Assembly: GCA_963728975.1 (NCBI GenBank)
Contig: CAVSMF010000001.1
Coordinates: 1,798,001-1,862,000 of the forward strand
Reading direction: 5' to 3'
From: DATFCK01 sp963728975
GTDB lineage: Bacteria > Verrucomicrobiota > Verrucomicrobiia > Chthoniobacterales > UBA10450
Length of the DNA stretch: 64,000 nucleotides
Part shown: positions 23,791 to 31,743 of the stretch, in pieces
Position numbering within the stretch: position 1 is the first letter of the stretch
How the letters are laid out: every line of letters starts with the position of its first letter
Notes under the pieces: model-generated
Databases searched by the model: none
What the model was told of the DNA's origin: nothing
The model's input: only the letters and a program-made list of their open reading frames with translations
Made by a program: the position numbers and the translations under genes

Positions 23791-24906
23791 GTGCACGCGA
23801 CCGCGAAAAAGCTTCGCCAAGAGAAGAAGAAAATTGCCGAACTGGGGATTGCGACCGCCCCGGCCGAAACGGCCGAGGAAGCCGGTCTCCGCTATGTCAG
23901 CGATGATCGGCCGGGCTATAGCCGGAAGCGAAAGGGGGACGGCTTTGAATATTTCGACACCGAGGGAAAACCGATTCTAGACGAGCAACGGACCCTGCGG
24001 ATCAAACGGCTGGCCATTCCGCCGGCCTGGTCCGATGTCTGGATTTGTCCGTCTCCTAACGGCCATCTTCAAGGGACCGGGCGAGATGCGCGAAGGCGGA
24101 AACAATATCGTTATCACGAGCGCTGGCGGGAAGTACGCGACGAAAACAAGTATGAGCGGACGGTCCTTTTCGGCGAGGCGCTCCCGAAAATCCGGAAACG
24201 AGTGGAGCGGGACCTTTCGGAGCGGGGTTTATCCCGAAACAAGGTGCTGGCCACGGTTGTGCGGTTGTTGGAGCGCACCTTTATCCGGGTGGGGAACGAG
24301 GAATACGCGCGGGAAAACAACTCGTTTGGCCTGACTACGATGCAGAACCGGCACGTGGAAGTAAAAGGATCAAAACTTCGGTTCCGGTTTCGGGGCAAGC
24401 GGGGGATCAAACATGAAGTGGACATGGCCGACCGGAGAATCGCCCGGATCATCTCGAGGCTCCAGGATCTGCCGGGGCAGGAACTGTTTCAGTACCTGGA
24501 TGAGGAGGGGAAAGCGCGGGACGTAACTTCGGAGGAGGTCAACGCCTATTTGAAGGAAATTACCGGCGAGGATTTTACAGCCAAAGATTTCCGGACCTGG
24601 GCGGGAACGGTGCTGGCGGCGGTTGCCTTGAACACCGTCGGGGGGTTCGAAACCAGGAAACAGGCGAAAGGCAATATCAAGACCGCGATCAGCGCCGTTT
24701 CCAAGCTGCTGGGGAATACTCCTGCGATCTGCCGGAAATGCTATGTCCACCCGGCCGTCCTGGAGAGCTATCTCGACGGAAACTCGATTGAAGGACTCAA
24801 ACGGACGACCGAAGAAGCGCTGGAAAAGAACGGCGTCGATCTTCGCGCAGGCGAAGCCGCCATTTTGAAATTCCTCCAATTGCGTCCGAAGAAAAAGGCG
24901 GCCTAA
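23791..24906 (+). CDS. DNA topoisomerase IB (poxvirus type)
   Basis: A 371-residue eukaryote/poxvirus-type topoisomerase that relaxes supercoils through a 3'-phosphotyrosyl link. Visible blocks: an N-terminal TopIB region (RIKRLAIPPAWSDVWICPSPNGHLQGTGRDARRRKQYRYH), then KVLATVVRLLERTFIRVGNEEYAR, the catalytic arginine region FRFRGKRGIKHEVD, the lysine/histidine part FRTWAGTVLAA and the active-site tyrosine at about 318 in CRKCYVHPAV. The start is a GTG at 23791. Convergent with the mla genes, 3 bp apart. Confidence 0.93.
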   Translation: MHATAKKLRQEKKKIAELGIATAPAETAEEAGLRYVSDDRPGYSRKRKGDGFEYFDTEGKPILDEQRTLRIKRLAIPPAWSDVWICPSPNGHLQGTGRDARRRKQYRYHERWREVRDENKYERTVLFGEALPKIRKRVERDLSERGLSRNKVLATVVRLLERTFIRVGNEEYARENNSFGLTTMQNRHVEVKGSKLRFRFRGKRGIKHEVDMADRRIARIISRLQDLPGQELFQYLDEEGKARDVTSEEVNAYLKEITGEDFTAKDFRTWAGTVLAAVALNTVGGFETRKQAKGNIKTAISAVSKLLGNTPAICRKCYVHPAVLESYLDGNSIEGLKRTTEEALEKNGVDLRAGEAAILKFLQLRPKKKAA

Positions 24907-24909
24907 GGC

Positions 24910-25905
24910 CTAACGATCGCCGGCGTGGCGCCGATGGCTGCTCGGAGTTGGCTTGGCCTTGGCGCTTTTGCGCACGGTGATGGCTGCTTCGGCCGGGGCC
25001 GGGGAAGGATATTTTTTCGTGCTTGGCCAGATCAGGCGCCAGGGCTGGGTTTTAATCGTCTGGCTGAACTCACTGACGTTCCGGCCGACCGGAGACAGAT
25101 CGCGCATCAGCGATTCTAGTTGCTCGGAGGAACGGCGAAAGTTCTGGAGCGTAACTTTGATATTATCGTTGCCGGCAAGTTGATCGCTGATCTTTTGGAT
25201 GTTATTGAGCGATTCGGTCAGGGAGCCGTCGGGCGCGGTCAGGGTCACCAAGTGCTCGCCGAATGTCTTGAATTCAGTCAAAGCCTTGTTCAGCTCTGAA
25301 TTTTGGGCGGTGATTTGGCTGAGATTTTGAGCGGTGGCTTCCAACTCCTTCATCGTGGCGGTTGCTTCCTTGGCCACCGGTTCGACCACCTCGAGTAATT
25401 TGGCCGCGGCCTGGGAAAAATCAGGCGCGCGCTCGCCGGCGAAGATTTCTCCATCGTGAGCAAGCCCGGATGCTTCGGTTCCCTGGGTAAAGTCGACGGC
25501 GGTTTCTCCCAATAATCCGAGCGTGATCATTCGGGCATGCGAGTCCCGGTAAACTTTGGCGGTTTTGTCGACCTGGACATCGACCCGGACTTCAAACTTC
25601 GGCTGGTCGGCGGCCGGGGTAGCGCCGGCCGCGGCCGGGTGCATGGCCGCTTCTTGTTCCTGGGCGCGCTCCTGTTCCTCGGGCGAGACCGGCGAATAGA
25701 GTCTTTGGACCTGACCAATTTTGCGTCCAGCCAGAAGAACAGGAGCGCCCAGCTTGATTCCGGCGGCGTTATCGAAATAAACCCGATAGGTGGTAACCGG
25801 CCGAAAAAGGCCGGGGGCGCCTAACAAGATAAGAATACCGGTAAGCACGGCGATCGTGGCCATGACCAGCAGGCCGGTCAGTAATTCATTTCGTCGCAAT
25901 GCCAT
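24910..25905 (-). CDS. mlaD: MlaD-like MCE-family substrate-binding protein
   Basis: A 331-residue membrane-anchored MCE protein of an Mla-type phospholipid transporter. It has a short cytoplasmic N-terminus, one transmembrane helix (about 9-30), an MCE domain (YRVYFDNAAGIKLGAPVLLAGRKIGQV, and RMITLGLLGETAVDFTQGTEASG) interrupted by a Glu/Ala-rich insert, and a long helical tail (about 165-285). The Pro/Lys-rich C-terminus is probably disordered. It overlaps the mlaF stop region by 20 bp and is last in mlaE-mlaF-mlaD. Confidence 0.88.
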   Translation of the reverse strand: MALRRNELLTGLLVMATIAVLTGILILLGAPGLFRPVTTYRVYFDNAAGIKLGAPVLLAGRKIGQVQRLYSPVSPEEQERAQEQEAAMHPAAAGATPAADQPKFEVRVDVQVDKTAKVYRDSHARMITLGLLGETAVDFTQGTEASGLAHDGEIFAGERAPDFSQAAAKLLEVVEPVAKEATATMKELEATAQNLSQITAQNSELNKALTEFKTFGEHLVTLTAPDGSLTESLNNIQKISDQLAGNDNIKVTLQNFRRSSEQLESLMRDLSPVGRNVSEFSQTIKTQPWRLIWPSTKKYPSPAPAEAAITVRKSAKAKPTPSSHRRHAGDR

Positions 25906-26677
25906 CCCGGGTTCCTTCCAAAATGGGGCCTTCGGTGCTTCCGCTCAAGAATTGCCGAACGACCGGGTTAGTCGATTCTTTGAATTGCTCGGCCGGCGCG
26001 TCTTCGATGATCCGGCCCTGGTAGAGCATGGCCATTCGGGTGCCAACCCGGAAAGCGCTGGCCATCTCATGGGTGACAATGACCGAGGTGACCTTTGATT
26101 GTTCGGTTAGGCTAATGATTAACTCGTCGATAACCGAGCTGATGACCGGATCCAGGCCGGCGGTTGGCTCGTCAAACAGGATGAGTTCCGGATTCATGAC
26201 CAGGGCCCGGGCGAGACTTACTCGCTTCCGCATCCCTCCGCTCAATTCCGATGGCATGAGAAACTTTGCGTCTTTCATCCCGACCAGGTCGAGTTTTTCA
26301 TCGACGGTCCGGTCGATTTCTTTCGGGGACGAGGTGGTGAGTTCTTCCAGGGGAAGAGCCACGTTATCACGGACATTGCGCGAACTGAGCAAGGCCGAGT
26401 ATTGATAGACCATTCCGATATGACGCCGCACCTGTTGCAGTTTACGCCGGTTCAGCCGGGTGATCTCGAATTGTTTAAAAAAAATCGATCCATAATCGGG
26501 GGCGAGGATGCCGAGAATCATCCGCAGGATCGTGCTTTTGCCGCTGCCGCTTTGGCCCATGATGACGATCCGCTCGAGGGGATTGACCTGAAGGGAGACG
26601 CAGTCGAGCACGGTTTTTTGTTCGAATTGTTTTTGGACATCCCGGAGTTGGACCACGGGCGGGAGGGGAGTGGTCAT
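25886..26677 (-). CDS. mlaF: MlaF-like ABC transporter ATP-binding protein
   Basis: A 263-residue ATPase of the Mla phospholipid transporter. Walker A is GQSGSGKST, the signature LSGGMRKRVSLARAL (the GGM form typical of MlaF/Ttg2A), and Walker B LILFDEPTAGLDPV. The open frame continues far upstream on this strand, but that part is out-of-frame mlaE. The ATG at 26677 is chosen because it overlaps the mlaE stop as ATGA and starts just before VVQLRDVQKQFEQKTVL, the ABC beginning. Confidence 0.92.
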   Translation of the reverse strand: MTTPLPPVVQLRDVQKQFEQKTVLDCVSLQVNPLERIVIMGQSGSGKSTILRMILGILAPDYGSIFFKQFEITRLNRRKLQQVRRHIGMVYQYSALLSSRNVRDNVALPLEELTTSSPKEIDRTVDEKLDLVGMKDAKFLMPSELSGGMRKRVSLARALVMNPELILFDEPTAGLDPVISSVIDELIISLTEQSKVTSVIVTHEMASAFRVGTRMAMLYQGRIIEDAPAEQFKESTNPVVRQFLSGSTEGPILEGTRDGIATK

Positions 26678-27528
26678 GGAAAAAAGATCACGTAAACAAT
26701 ATTGTAGATGGTGTCGAACCCAATCACGGTGGTGATGGCCGTCACCACACTGGACGTGGTGGATGTCCCCACGCCCGCCGCGCCGCCCTTGACGGTTAGG
26801 CCGCGATAACAGGCGATGGCCGAGATGACAAATCCAAACATGAAGCTTTTCAGTATTCCCGTGACGATATCGCGAATCAGAAGCGAATCTTTCACCAGAT
26901 CGATAAAATAGACGAAGGCGAAACTGAAGTAAGCGCGGCAAATAAAGCTGCTGGCCAGGATGGCGGCGATATTTGAGGCGGTCGACAAGCAGGGCATCAG
27001 AAAGACCAGGGCCACTATCCGGGGCGCAACCAGGAATCGGAGAGGCCCAATGCCCATCGCCTCGATCGCCTCGACTTCCTCGGACACTTTCATCGTTCCA
27101 AGCTCGGCGGTGAAAGCGGCGCCAATCCGCGCTGCCAGCATAATCCCGGTAATGAGAGGGCCTAACTCCCGGGTAAAAGAGATGGCGACCAGGCCCGGGA
27201 TCAGCCGTTCGGTGCCGAAACGCTGCAATTGGTAGCCGGTCAGCAGGGCCATGGTCAGACCCAGAAAAAATGAGACCAGGCTGACCAGTGGGATGGAGTC
27301 GACTCCGGCCCGTTCGGCATGGCGAAAGAAACTGGCCGCTCGAAACGGGCGCCGTCCGCGGCGGATATTGTCGAGCGTTTCGCTGAAGGTATCGACGATG
27401 AACCAAAACAGGTTGCCGACTTCAGCCAGGAAGTGGCGGCTGAGGTCTCCGATTCCTTCGACAACCAGTACTGGATTCGCCGTTAGGTTGCCATTCGAAG
27501 CGGTTTCGCCCGTCTGCGTATTCGCCAT
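26674..27528 (-). CDS. mlaE: MlaE-like permease
   Basis: Inner-membrane permease of an Mla-type lipid transporter, 284 residues from the ATG at 27528. It shows the MlaE family pattern: an amphipathic start, FFRHAERAGVDSIPLVSLVSFFLGLTMALL, then FTRELGPLITGIMLAARIGAAFTAELGTMKVSEEVEAIEAMGI, which is the conserved EExEAI coupling region, and further helices to the end. A longer reading to 27696 adds a low-similarity stretch. It is the first gene of mlaE-mlaF-mlaD; the periplasmic MlaC and the outer-membrane part are not nearby. Confidence 0.92.
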   Translation of the reverse strand: MANTQTGETASNGNLTANPVLVVEGIGDLSRHFLAEVGNLFWFIVDTFSETLDNIRRGRRPFRAASFFRHAERAGVDSIPLVSLVSFFLGLTMALLTGYQLQRFGTERLIPGLVAISFTRELGPLITGIMLAARIGAAFTAELGTMKVSEEVEAIEAMGIGPLRFLVAPRIVALVFLMPCLSTASNIAAILASSFICRAYFSFAFVYFIDLVKDSLLIRDIVTGILKSFMFGFVISAIACYRGLTVKGGAAGVGTSTTSSVVTAITTVIGFDTIYNIVYVIFFP

Positions 27529-27713
27529 GCTGACCGGAAGTTGGCCCAGTTTAGGGCGCGGAAAAGGAGAAAATTGGAGGAAGCCGGGCGGTTGGGCACA
27601 TTCCGGTTGGAGGCGATGGCTCCCGGAGTATGAGCGTTGAATTGGACAATGAGGTTTTCCGTCTGCGCTATTTATGTTTCGCGTTAGCGGGCGCAACCCT
27701 TTAGCTTTGCCGC

Positions 27714-28778
27714 GTGAAAATCTTCAGCCGTTGCGTCCTGGCTGCTTTGCTATTTAGTGGCGCAGCGCCAGGGCCGGTCCTGGCCCAGGAACAACCCGCC
27801 GTGTCCAAATTGCGCGAAGAAGGAACGAAGCCGAACCAGGCGGGGAGAATAGGCCTTGCCATCCATGGGGGCGCGGGAACGATCGACCGCGCCCAGATGA
27901 CGCCCGAACGCGAGTCGCAATACCGGGCCGTTCTCGAGCGGGCTCTGGCCGCCGGTTATCAGGTGCTCGAGGGTGGAGGCACCAGCCTGGATGCGGTGGA
28001 AGGGGCCGTTCGCATCATGGAAGACGATCCGCATTTCAACGCCGGGAAGGGCGCGGTCTTTACCAGCGCCGGGACTAACGAGATGGATGCCGCCATCATG
28101 GATGGAAAAACCTTGAACGCCGGGGCGGTCGCCAGCGTAAAGCATATCAAGAACCCGATCCATCTCGCGCGCCTGGTAATGGAAAAGACTCCGCATGTAA
28201 TGCTCGACTGCGCCGGCGCGGAAGCTTTCGCGAAGGAAAACGGGATCGCACTGGTCGACGCAAAGTACTTTTTCACGAAAGAGCGCTGGGATGCGTTGCA
28301 GCGAATCAAGCAGACGGCGGCCGAATCGGGTGCTGGCGGGAAAAAGTTCATCATTACAGACGAGGATCGGCATGGAACGGTTGGCGCGGTGGCTCTCGAT
28401 CGACAGGGAAACCTGGCCGCGGCCACTTCCACCGGGGGAACGACCAACAAGCTTCCCGGCCGGATTGGGGATTCGCCGGTGATCGGCGCCGGCACTTATG
28501 CCAATAATGCAACCTGCGCTGTTTCCGGGACAGGCGATGGCGAGTACTTTATTCGCGCCACGGTGGCCCATGAAGTATCTGCCTTGATGCAATACAAGGG
28601 AATGTCGCTGGCCGAAGCAGGTCAGGCCGCCCTCGACAAGGTCGGGCAGCTGGGGGGAACAGGCGGACTGATCGCGATCGATCGCCAGGGTGAAATCGCC
28701 ATGCCTTTTAACACCAGCGGCATGTATCGAGGGCACGTGGACGCGAAGGGCAAGTTGGTTATCGAGATTTACAGGTAG
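27714..28778 (+). CDS. Isoaspartyl peptidase / L-asparaginase (Ntn hydrolase), exported
   Basis: A 354-residue Ntn-hydrolase that autocleaves before its nucleophile threonine and hydrolyses isoaspartyl dipeptides or asparagine. A signal peptide spans about 1-24 (LAALLFSGAAPGPVLA), so it acts in the periplasm. The fold blocks are LAIHGGAGTI at 48-57, FNAGKGAVFTSAGTNEMDAAIMDG, the cleavage site HGTVGAVALD with T222, STGGTTNKLPGRIGDSPVIGAGTYA, and the final GLIAIDRQGEIAMPFNTSGMYRG. The start is a GTG at 27714. It diverges from mlaE. Confidence 0.92.
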   Translation: MKIFSRCVLAALLFSGAAPGPVLAQEQPAVSKLREEGTKPNQAGRIGLAIHGGAGTIDRAQMTPERESQYRAVLERALAAGYQVLEGGGTSLDAVEGAVRIMEDDPHFNAGKGAVFTSAGTNEMDAAIMDGKTLNAGAVASVKHIKNPIHLARLVMEKTPHVMLDCAGAEAFAKENGIALVDAKYFFTKERWDALQRIKQTAAESGAGGKKFIITDEDRHGTVGAVALDRQGNLAAATSTGGTTNKLPGRIGDSPVIGAGTYANNATCAVSGTGDGEYFIRATVAHEVSALMQYKGMSLAEAGQAALDKVGQLGGTGGLIAIDRQGEIAMPFNTSGMYRGHVDAKGKLVIEIYR

Positions 28779-28793
28779 GCTCGAATCTGATTG

Positions 28794-29543
28794 ATGCTTC
28801 CCGCCTTTTCCGCCGTCATCCCTGTTTATAATGAAGCCGCCAGACTCGAGAAAAGTCTGCGGCTGACCCTGGATTACCTGAGAGCCAACGCGCCGGACAG
28901 TGAGTTGATTGTAGTCAACGACGGCTCAACCGATAGCTCGGGAGCGATCGCGAGAGAGATTCTGGCGACGGCAAAAAACGAAACGCGGTTGCTGGAGAAT
29001 TTTCCGAACCGCGGCAAAGGCGCCGCCGTTCGGAACGGATTATTGGCTGCGCAAAAACCAATCGGTTTATTTTTTGACGCCGATTTGTCAACCCCGATCG
29101 AGGAAACGCCCAAGCTGATTGAGCCGATCGCCCGGGGCGAGGTCGACGTGGCCTTCGGTTCCCGCGCACTGGATCGCAGCCTGATTGGGAACCGTCAGCC
29201 CTGGCGTCGGGAGCAAAGCGGACGGGTATTTAACTTCATTGTCCGGATCGCGACCGGACTGCCTTTTTGGGATACGCAGTGCGGATTCAAAGCGTTTCGC
29301 CTGGATGTTTGCCGTCCGTTGCTGCAAGCGGCCCGGATCGAAGGTTTCGCGTTCGACGTCGAGCTCCTCTACCTGGCTGATGCCGCCGGTCTGCGTTTGC
29401 GTGAAATTCCCGTGCGCTGGAATCATAGCGAGGGAAGCAAAATCCGGCTCGTGCACGACAGCTTGCATATGTTGGGCGAGATCGTCGCGCTGCGAGTGAG
29501 AAAGGACTCGGTGGCGCGCCCGCAATCGCCTGCGTCAATCTGA
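28794..29543 (+). CDS. Glycosyltransferase family 2, dolichyl-phosphate-glucose synthase type
   Basis: A GT-A-fold transferase of 249 residues from ATG 28794 (a TTG one codon upstream is less likely). It has FSAVIPVYNEAARLEKSL at the N-terminus, the nucleotide-binding VVNDGSTDSSG, a GKGAAVRNGLLAA helix, the DXD-type FFDADLSTP and FWDTQCGFKAF followed by FDVELLYLA. These are features of polyprenyl-phosphate glucosyltransferases, which load sugars onto lipid carriers. The protein lacks the C-terminal membrane helices of DPM3-type fusions. Acceptor unknown. Confidence 0.85.
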   Translation: MLPAFSAVIPVYNEAARLEKSLRLTLDYLRANAPDSELIVVNDGSTDSSGAIAREILATAKNETRLLENFPNRGKGAAVRNGLLAAQKPIGLFFDADLSTPIEETPKLIEPIARGEVDVAFGSRALDRSLIGNRQPWRREQSGRVFNFIVRIATGLPFWDTQCGFKAFRLDVCRPLLQAARIEGFAFDVELLYLADAAGLRLREIPVRWNHSEGSKIRLVHDSLHMLGEIVALRVRKDSVARPQSPASI

Positions 29544-29638
29544 CCGCCGGGAAAGATCCCGCCAATAAACCGTTCAGTCCCGGTCGCGGCATCCCTCTCC
29601 CGCCACCAGGAGCGATCGGAATCAGGCCGTCCTGTCTA

Positions 29639-30073
29639 TTATTTTTTGACGATCTCTGCGTTCTCGATCATGGCCAGCCCGCTGCGCTCGGCCACCTTGC
29701 CCTTTAGGGTGATGGTTTTGCCGCAGTAGTCGGCCAGCTCATCGTTAATCGGCTGGTGCTGGCCGACCACCATATATGCTTTGCCGTTGCTGAGAATACC
29801 GACCGGGCCGCCGCCCTTGACGCATTTGGCTGCGCAGGCGGCGTGTTTCTCTCCCTTGGCGCCATGGTCCATGTAACACATGAGATCGATCACTTCGCCG
29901 GTGATTTCCTTGCCATCGACCGTGCCGTTGCCGGCTGCCGCGCCCGAACCCGGTGCAGGTGCATGCTCGTGTTCCTGGGCCAGGGCCAATGGGGAAAAAG
30001 CCAAAGCAGTAATGAAAGTTCCGGTGACGAGGACCTTAACCACGCTCGGATTGTTTGAGGTTGAATTAAACAT
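29639..30073 (-). CDS. Small secreted Cys/His-rich protein of unknown function
   Basis: A 144-residue exported protein. The signal peptide ends near LAFSPLALA. A Glu/His/Ala/Pro/Gly linker is followed by a compact domain with LMCYMDHGAKGEKHAACAAKC, four conserved-looking residues (C, H, C, C) that could bind metal or form disulfides. The next segment, VKGGGPVGILSNGKAYMVVGQ, resembles small periplasmic OB-fold-like proteins. The family is one I recognise only as hypothetical. Convergent with the glycosyltransferase gene. Confidence 0.65.
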   Translation of the reverse strand: MFNSTSNNPSVVKVLVTGTFITALAFSPLALAQEHEHAPAPGSGAAAGNGTVDGKEITGEVIDLMCYMDHGAKGEKHAACAAKCVKGGGPVGILSNGKAYMVVGQHQPINDELADYCGKTITLKGKVAERSGLAMIENAEIVKK

Positions 30074-30122
30074 GGAAAGAGCTTCGGCCTCTTTTTCATG
30101 CGGTCAATTGTTGTCAAATTGT

Positions 30123-30206
30123 TGTAGCGGCGGTCTGTGACCGCCGATGGCGCGCCTGCGCCTTTTCGCTCCGAATCGTCTTCGGCGGTCACAGACCGCC
30201 GCTACA
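30123..30206. repeat. REP-like inverted pair of the TGTAGCGGCGGTC family
   Basis: Two 24-bp copies in opposite orientation, 30123-30146 and 30183-30206, are perfect reverse complements. Each copy also contains its own CGGCGGTC-TGT-GACCGCCG hairpin (8-bp stem). It lies just downstream of carA, with the stop at 30214, and may double as a transcription terminator or mRNA end. Single copies are at 40115-40138 and 63608-63631. Confidence 0.8.
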
Positions 30207-30213
30207 GAGAAGC

Positions 30214-31434
30214 CTACCTGTTTTTTTCGATCAAATCAGCGAATTGCGAGAAAAAGTAGGCGGCGTCATGAGGTCCGGGGGCCGCTTCCGGATGATATTG
30301 CACGCTGAAGATGGGCAGCTCCTTATGTCGCATTCCCTCAACCGTGCCGTCATTCAGATTGATATGAGTCAGCTCGACCGTTGGTGGCAGACTTTTCGGG
30401 TCGACCGCAAACCCGTGGTTCTGGGAAGTGATCGCGACTTTGCCCGTTAGCAAATCTTTGACCGGCTGGTTCGCTCCGCGGTGCCCGAATTTCAGCTTAA
30501 AAGTCGACCCGCCATAAGCAAAGCCAAGGACCTGATGGCCGAGACAGATGCCGAAAATTGGTTTTTTTCCCATCAGATCGCGCACAGTGGCATGGGCGTA
30601 AGCGAGCGCGGCGGGATCGCCCGGGCCGTTGGAGAGAAAAATGCCGTCGGGATTGAGGGCGAGCACTTCCGCTGCCGAAGTGGAGGCTGGGACGACCGTT
30701 ACCCGGAAGCCCCTCTGGCGGAGCAGCCGCAAGATATTTTGCTTAATCCCGTAATCGTAAGCCACGATATGGAATCGAATGGGAGGCAGCAGCGGTTGCT
30801 GGCCGGTTCGGCCGCCGTTGCCGTTGGCGATCGTCCAGGGCTGGCTCAATTGGTCATCCGGGTCCCATTGGTAAATTTCCGGCGTCGAAACCTCGCGCAC
30901 GAAATCCATCCCGATTACCCCTTGGCCCTCGGCCGCCCGGGCGGCAGCTTCGGCCGGCGACATTTCCTCGGTCGTTAGGCAGGCCTTCATTGCCCCGCGG
31001 GTGCGCAAGTGCCGGGTCAGAGCGCGGGTGTCGATTCCCGCCACTCCGGGAATGTTCCATTTGCGCAGATAAGCATTGAGAGAGCTATCCGAGCGCCAGT
31101 TACTGGCGATTTCGCTCAGTTCTTCGATAACGAAACCGCGAACGTGGGGACAGCTGCTTTCCTGGTCGGCCGAATTGGTTCCGTAATTACCGATCAGCGG
31201 ATAGGTCATGGCCACGATTTGTCCCCGGTAGGATGGATCGGTTAGCACCTCCTGGTAACCGGTCATCGAGGTATTGAAGCAAATCTCGCCTAGGTGCGTC
31301 CCGGCGGCGCCGAAAGAACGGCCTTGAAAAAACCGGCCATCTTCCAAGGCAAGGATGGCGCGGGGGCGGGCGGAAGCGGGTATGGGATCGCTGAAGTTCA
31401 AAGCGCTTGTTTCTCTCCTACTAATAAGATGCAT
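30214..31434 (-). CDS. carA: Carbamoyl-phosphate synthase small subunit
   Basis: Glutamine amidotransferase subunit supplying ammonia to CarB for arginine and pyrimidine synthesis. It has 406 residues from the ATG at 31434. The N-terminal CPSase domain begins ILALEDGRFFQGRSFGA. The class I GATase domain carries the nucleophile cysteine in GICLGHQVLGFAYGG, the VAITSQNHGFAVD block and the His/Glu pair in VQYHPEAAPGPHDAA. A TTG at 31401 with AGGAGAG upstream is an alternative start, and a longer ATG reading to 31476 is unlikely. carB is not in the window. The start codon lies 9 bp after a terminator-like hairpin. Confidence 0.93.
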   Translation of the reverse strand: MHLISRRETSALNFSDPIPASARPRAILALEDGRFFQGRSFGAAGTHLGEICFNTSMTGYQEVLTDPSYRGQIVAMTYPLIGNYGTNSADQESSCPHVRGFVIEELSEIASNWRSDSSLNAYLRKWNIPGVAGIDTRALTRHLRTRGAMKACLTTEEMSPAEAAARAAEGQGVIGMDFVREVSTPEIYQWDPDDQLSQPWTIANGNGGRTGQQPLLPPIRFHIVAYDYGIKQNILRLLRQRGFRVTVVPASTSAAEVLALNPDGIFLSNGPGDPAALAYAHATVRDLMGKKPIFGICLGHQVLGFAYGGSTFKLKFGHRGANQPVKDLLTGKVAITSQNHGFAVDPKSLPPTVELTHINLNDGTVEGMRHKELPIFSVQYHPEAAPGPHDAAYFFSQFADLIEKNR

Positions 31435-31442
31435 CGAGATAG

Positions 31443-31477
31443 AAAAAATGCCCGGATCGAATTTCGACCCGGGCATT
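31443..31477 (-). terminator. Strong terminator-like hairpin immediately before carA
   Basis: On the minus strand AATGCCCGG pairs with CCGGGCATT (9-bp stem, 13-base loop that itself contains TCGAAATTCGA) and is followed by TTTTTT at 31448-31443. It sits 6 bp after the stop of a small open frame (31484) and 9 bp before the carA ATG. It either ends an upstream transcript from the pheT side or acts as an attenuator for carA. Confidence 0.7.
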
Positions 31478-31483
31478 CAAAGT

Positions 31484-31582
31484 TTACCCCACGGTTGCCG
31501 TTAAGGCGGTTATCCCGTTCCCTTTTGGTAACAGGCGGACGACCGTCGCCGCGGTTCCTGACTTCCAATCAAGGCATGTCAT
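31484..31582 (-). CDS. Possible small protein of 32 residues upstream of the carA terminator
   Basis: Minus-strand frame from the ATG at 31582: MTCLDWKSGTAATVVRLLPK continuing to GITALTATVG and stop. AAGGAGG, within an ACCAAG-GAGG-CTTGGT hairpin, lies about 21 bases upstream of the ATG, and a strong terminator begins 6 bp after the stop, which argues for a real short transcript. Two longer in-frame ATGs exist (up to 31720). I do not recognise the product. It fills the 309-bp gap between pheT and carA. It could also be a leader peptide or chance frame. Confidence 0.3.
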   Translation of the reverse strand: MTCLDWKSGTAATVVRLLPKGNGITALTATVG

Positions 31583-31743
31583 TTTTTCCGTGCGACCAAG
31601 CCTCCTTGGTTTATCAACTATCGGTTCGGAAATGCCGCCTAGAATCTCGAGCATCGCAGGGCAAAATTGTTGAGAGCCGCCGGTTGAGAGTTGAGAGAAA
31701 AGCACTGGTTTCCTGCCCAACCCTCAACGAACGACTCTCGTTC

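Noticed and set aside
26678..27406. N-terminal extension of the MlaF reading frame
   Set aside because: The extra 243 codons are out-of-frame mlaE sequence; the ATPase starts at the ATGA overlap at 26677.
31500..31640. Possible riboswitch (AAAAGGGAACGGG segment before carA)
   Set aside because: The segment vaguely recalls a cobalamin-box phrase, but the other conserved parts are absent and carA is not a typical target.
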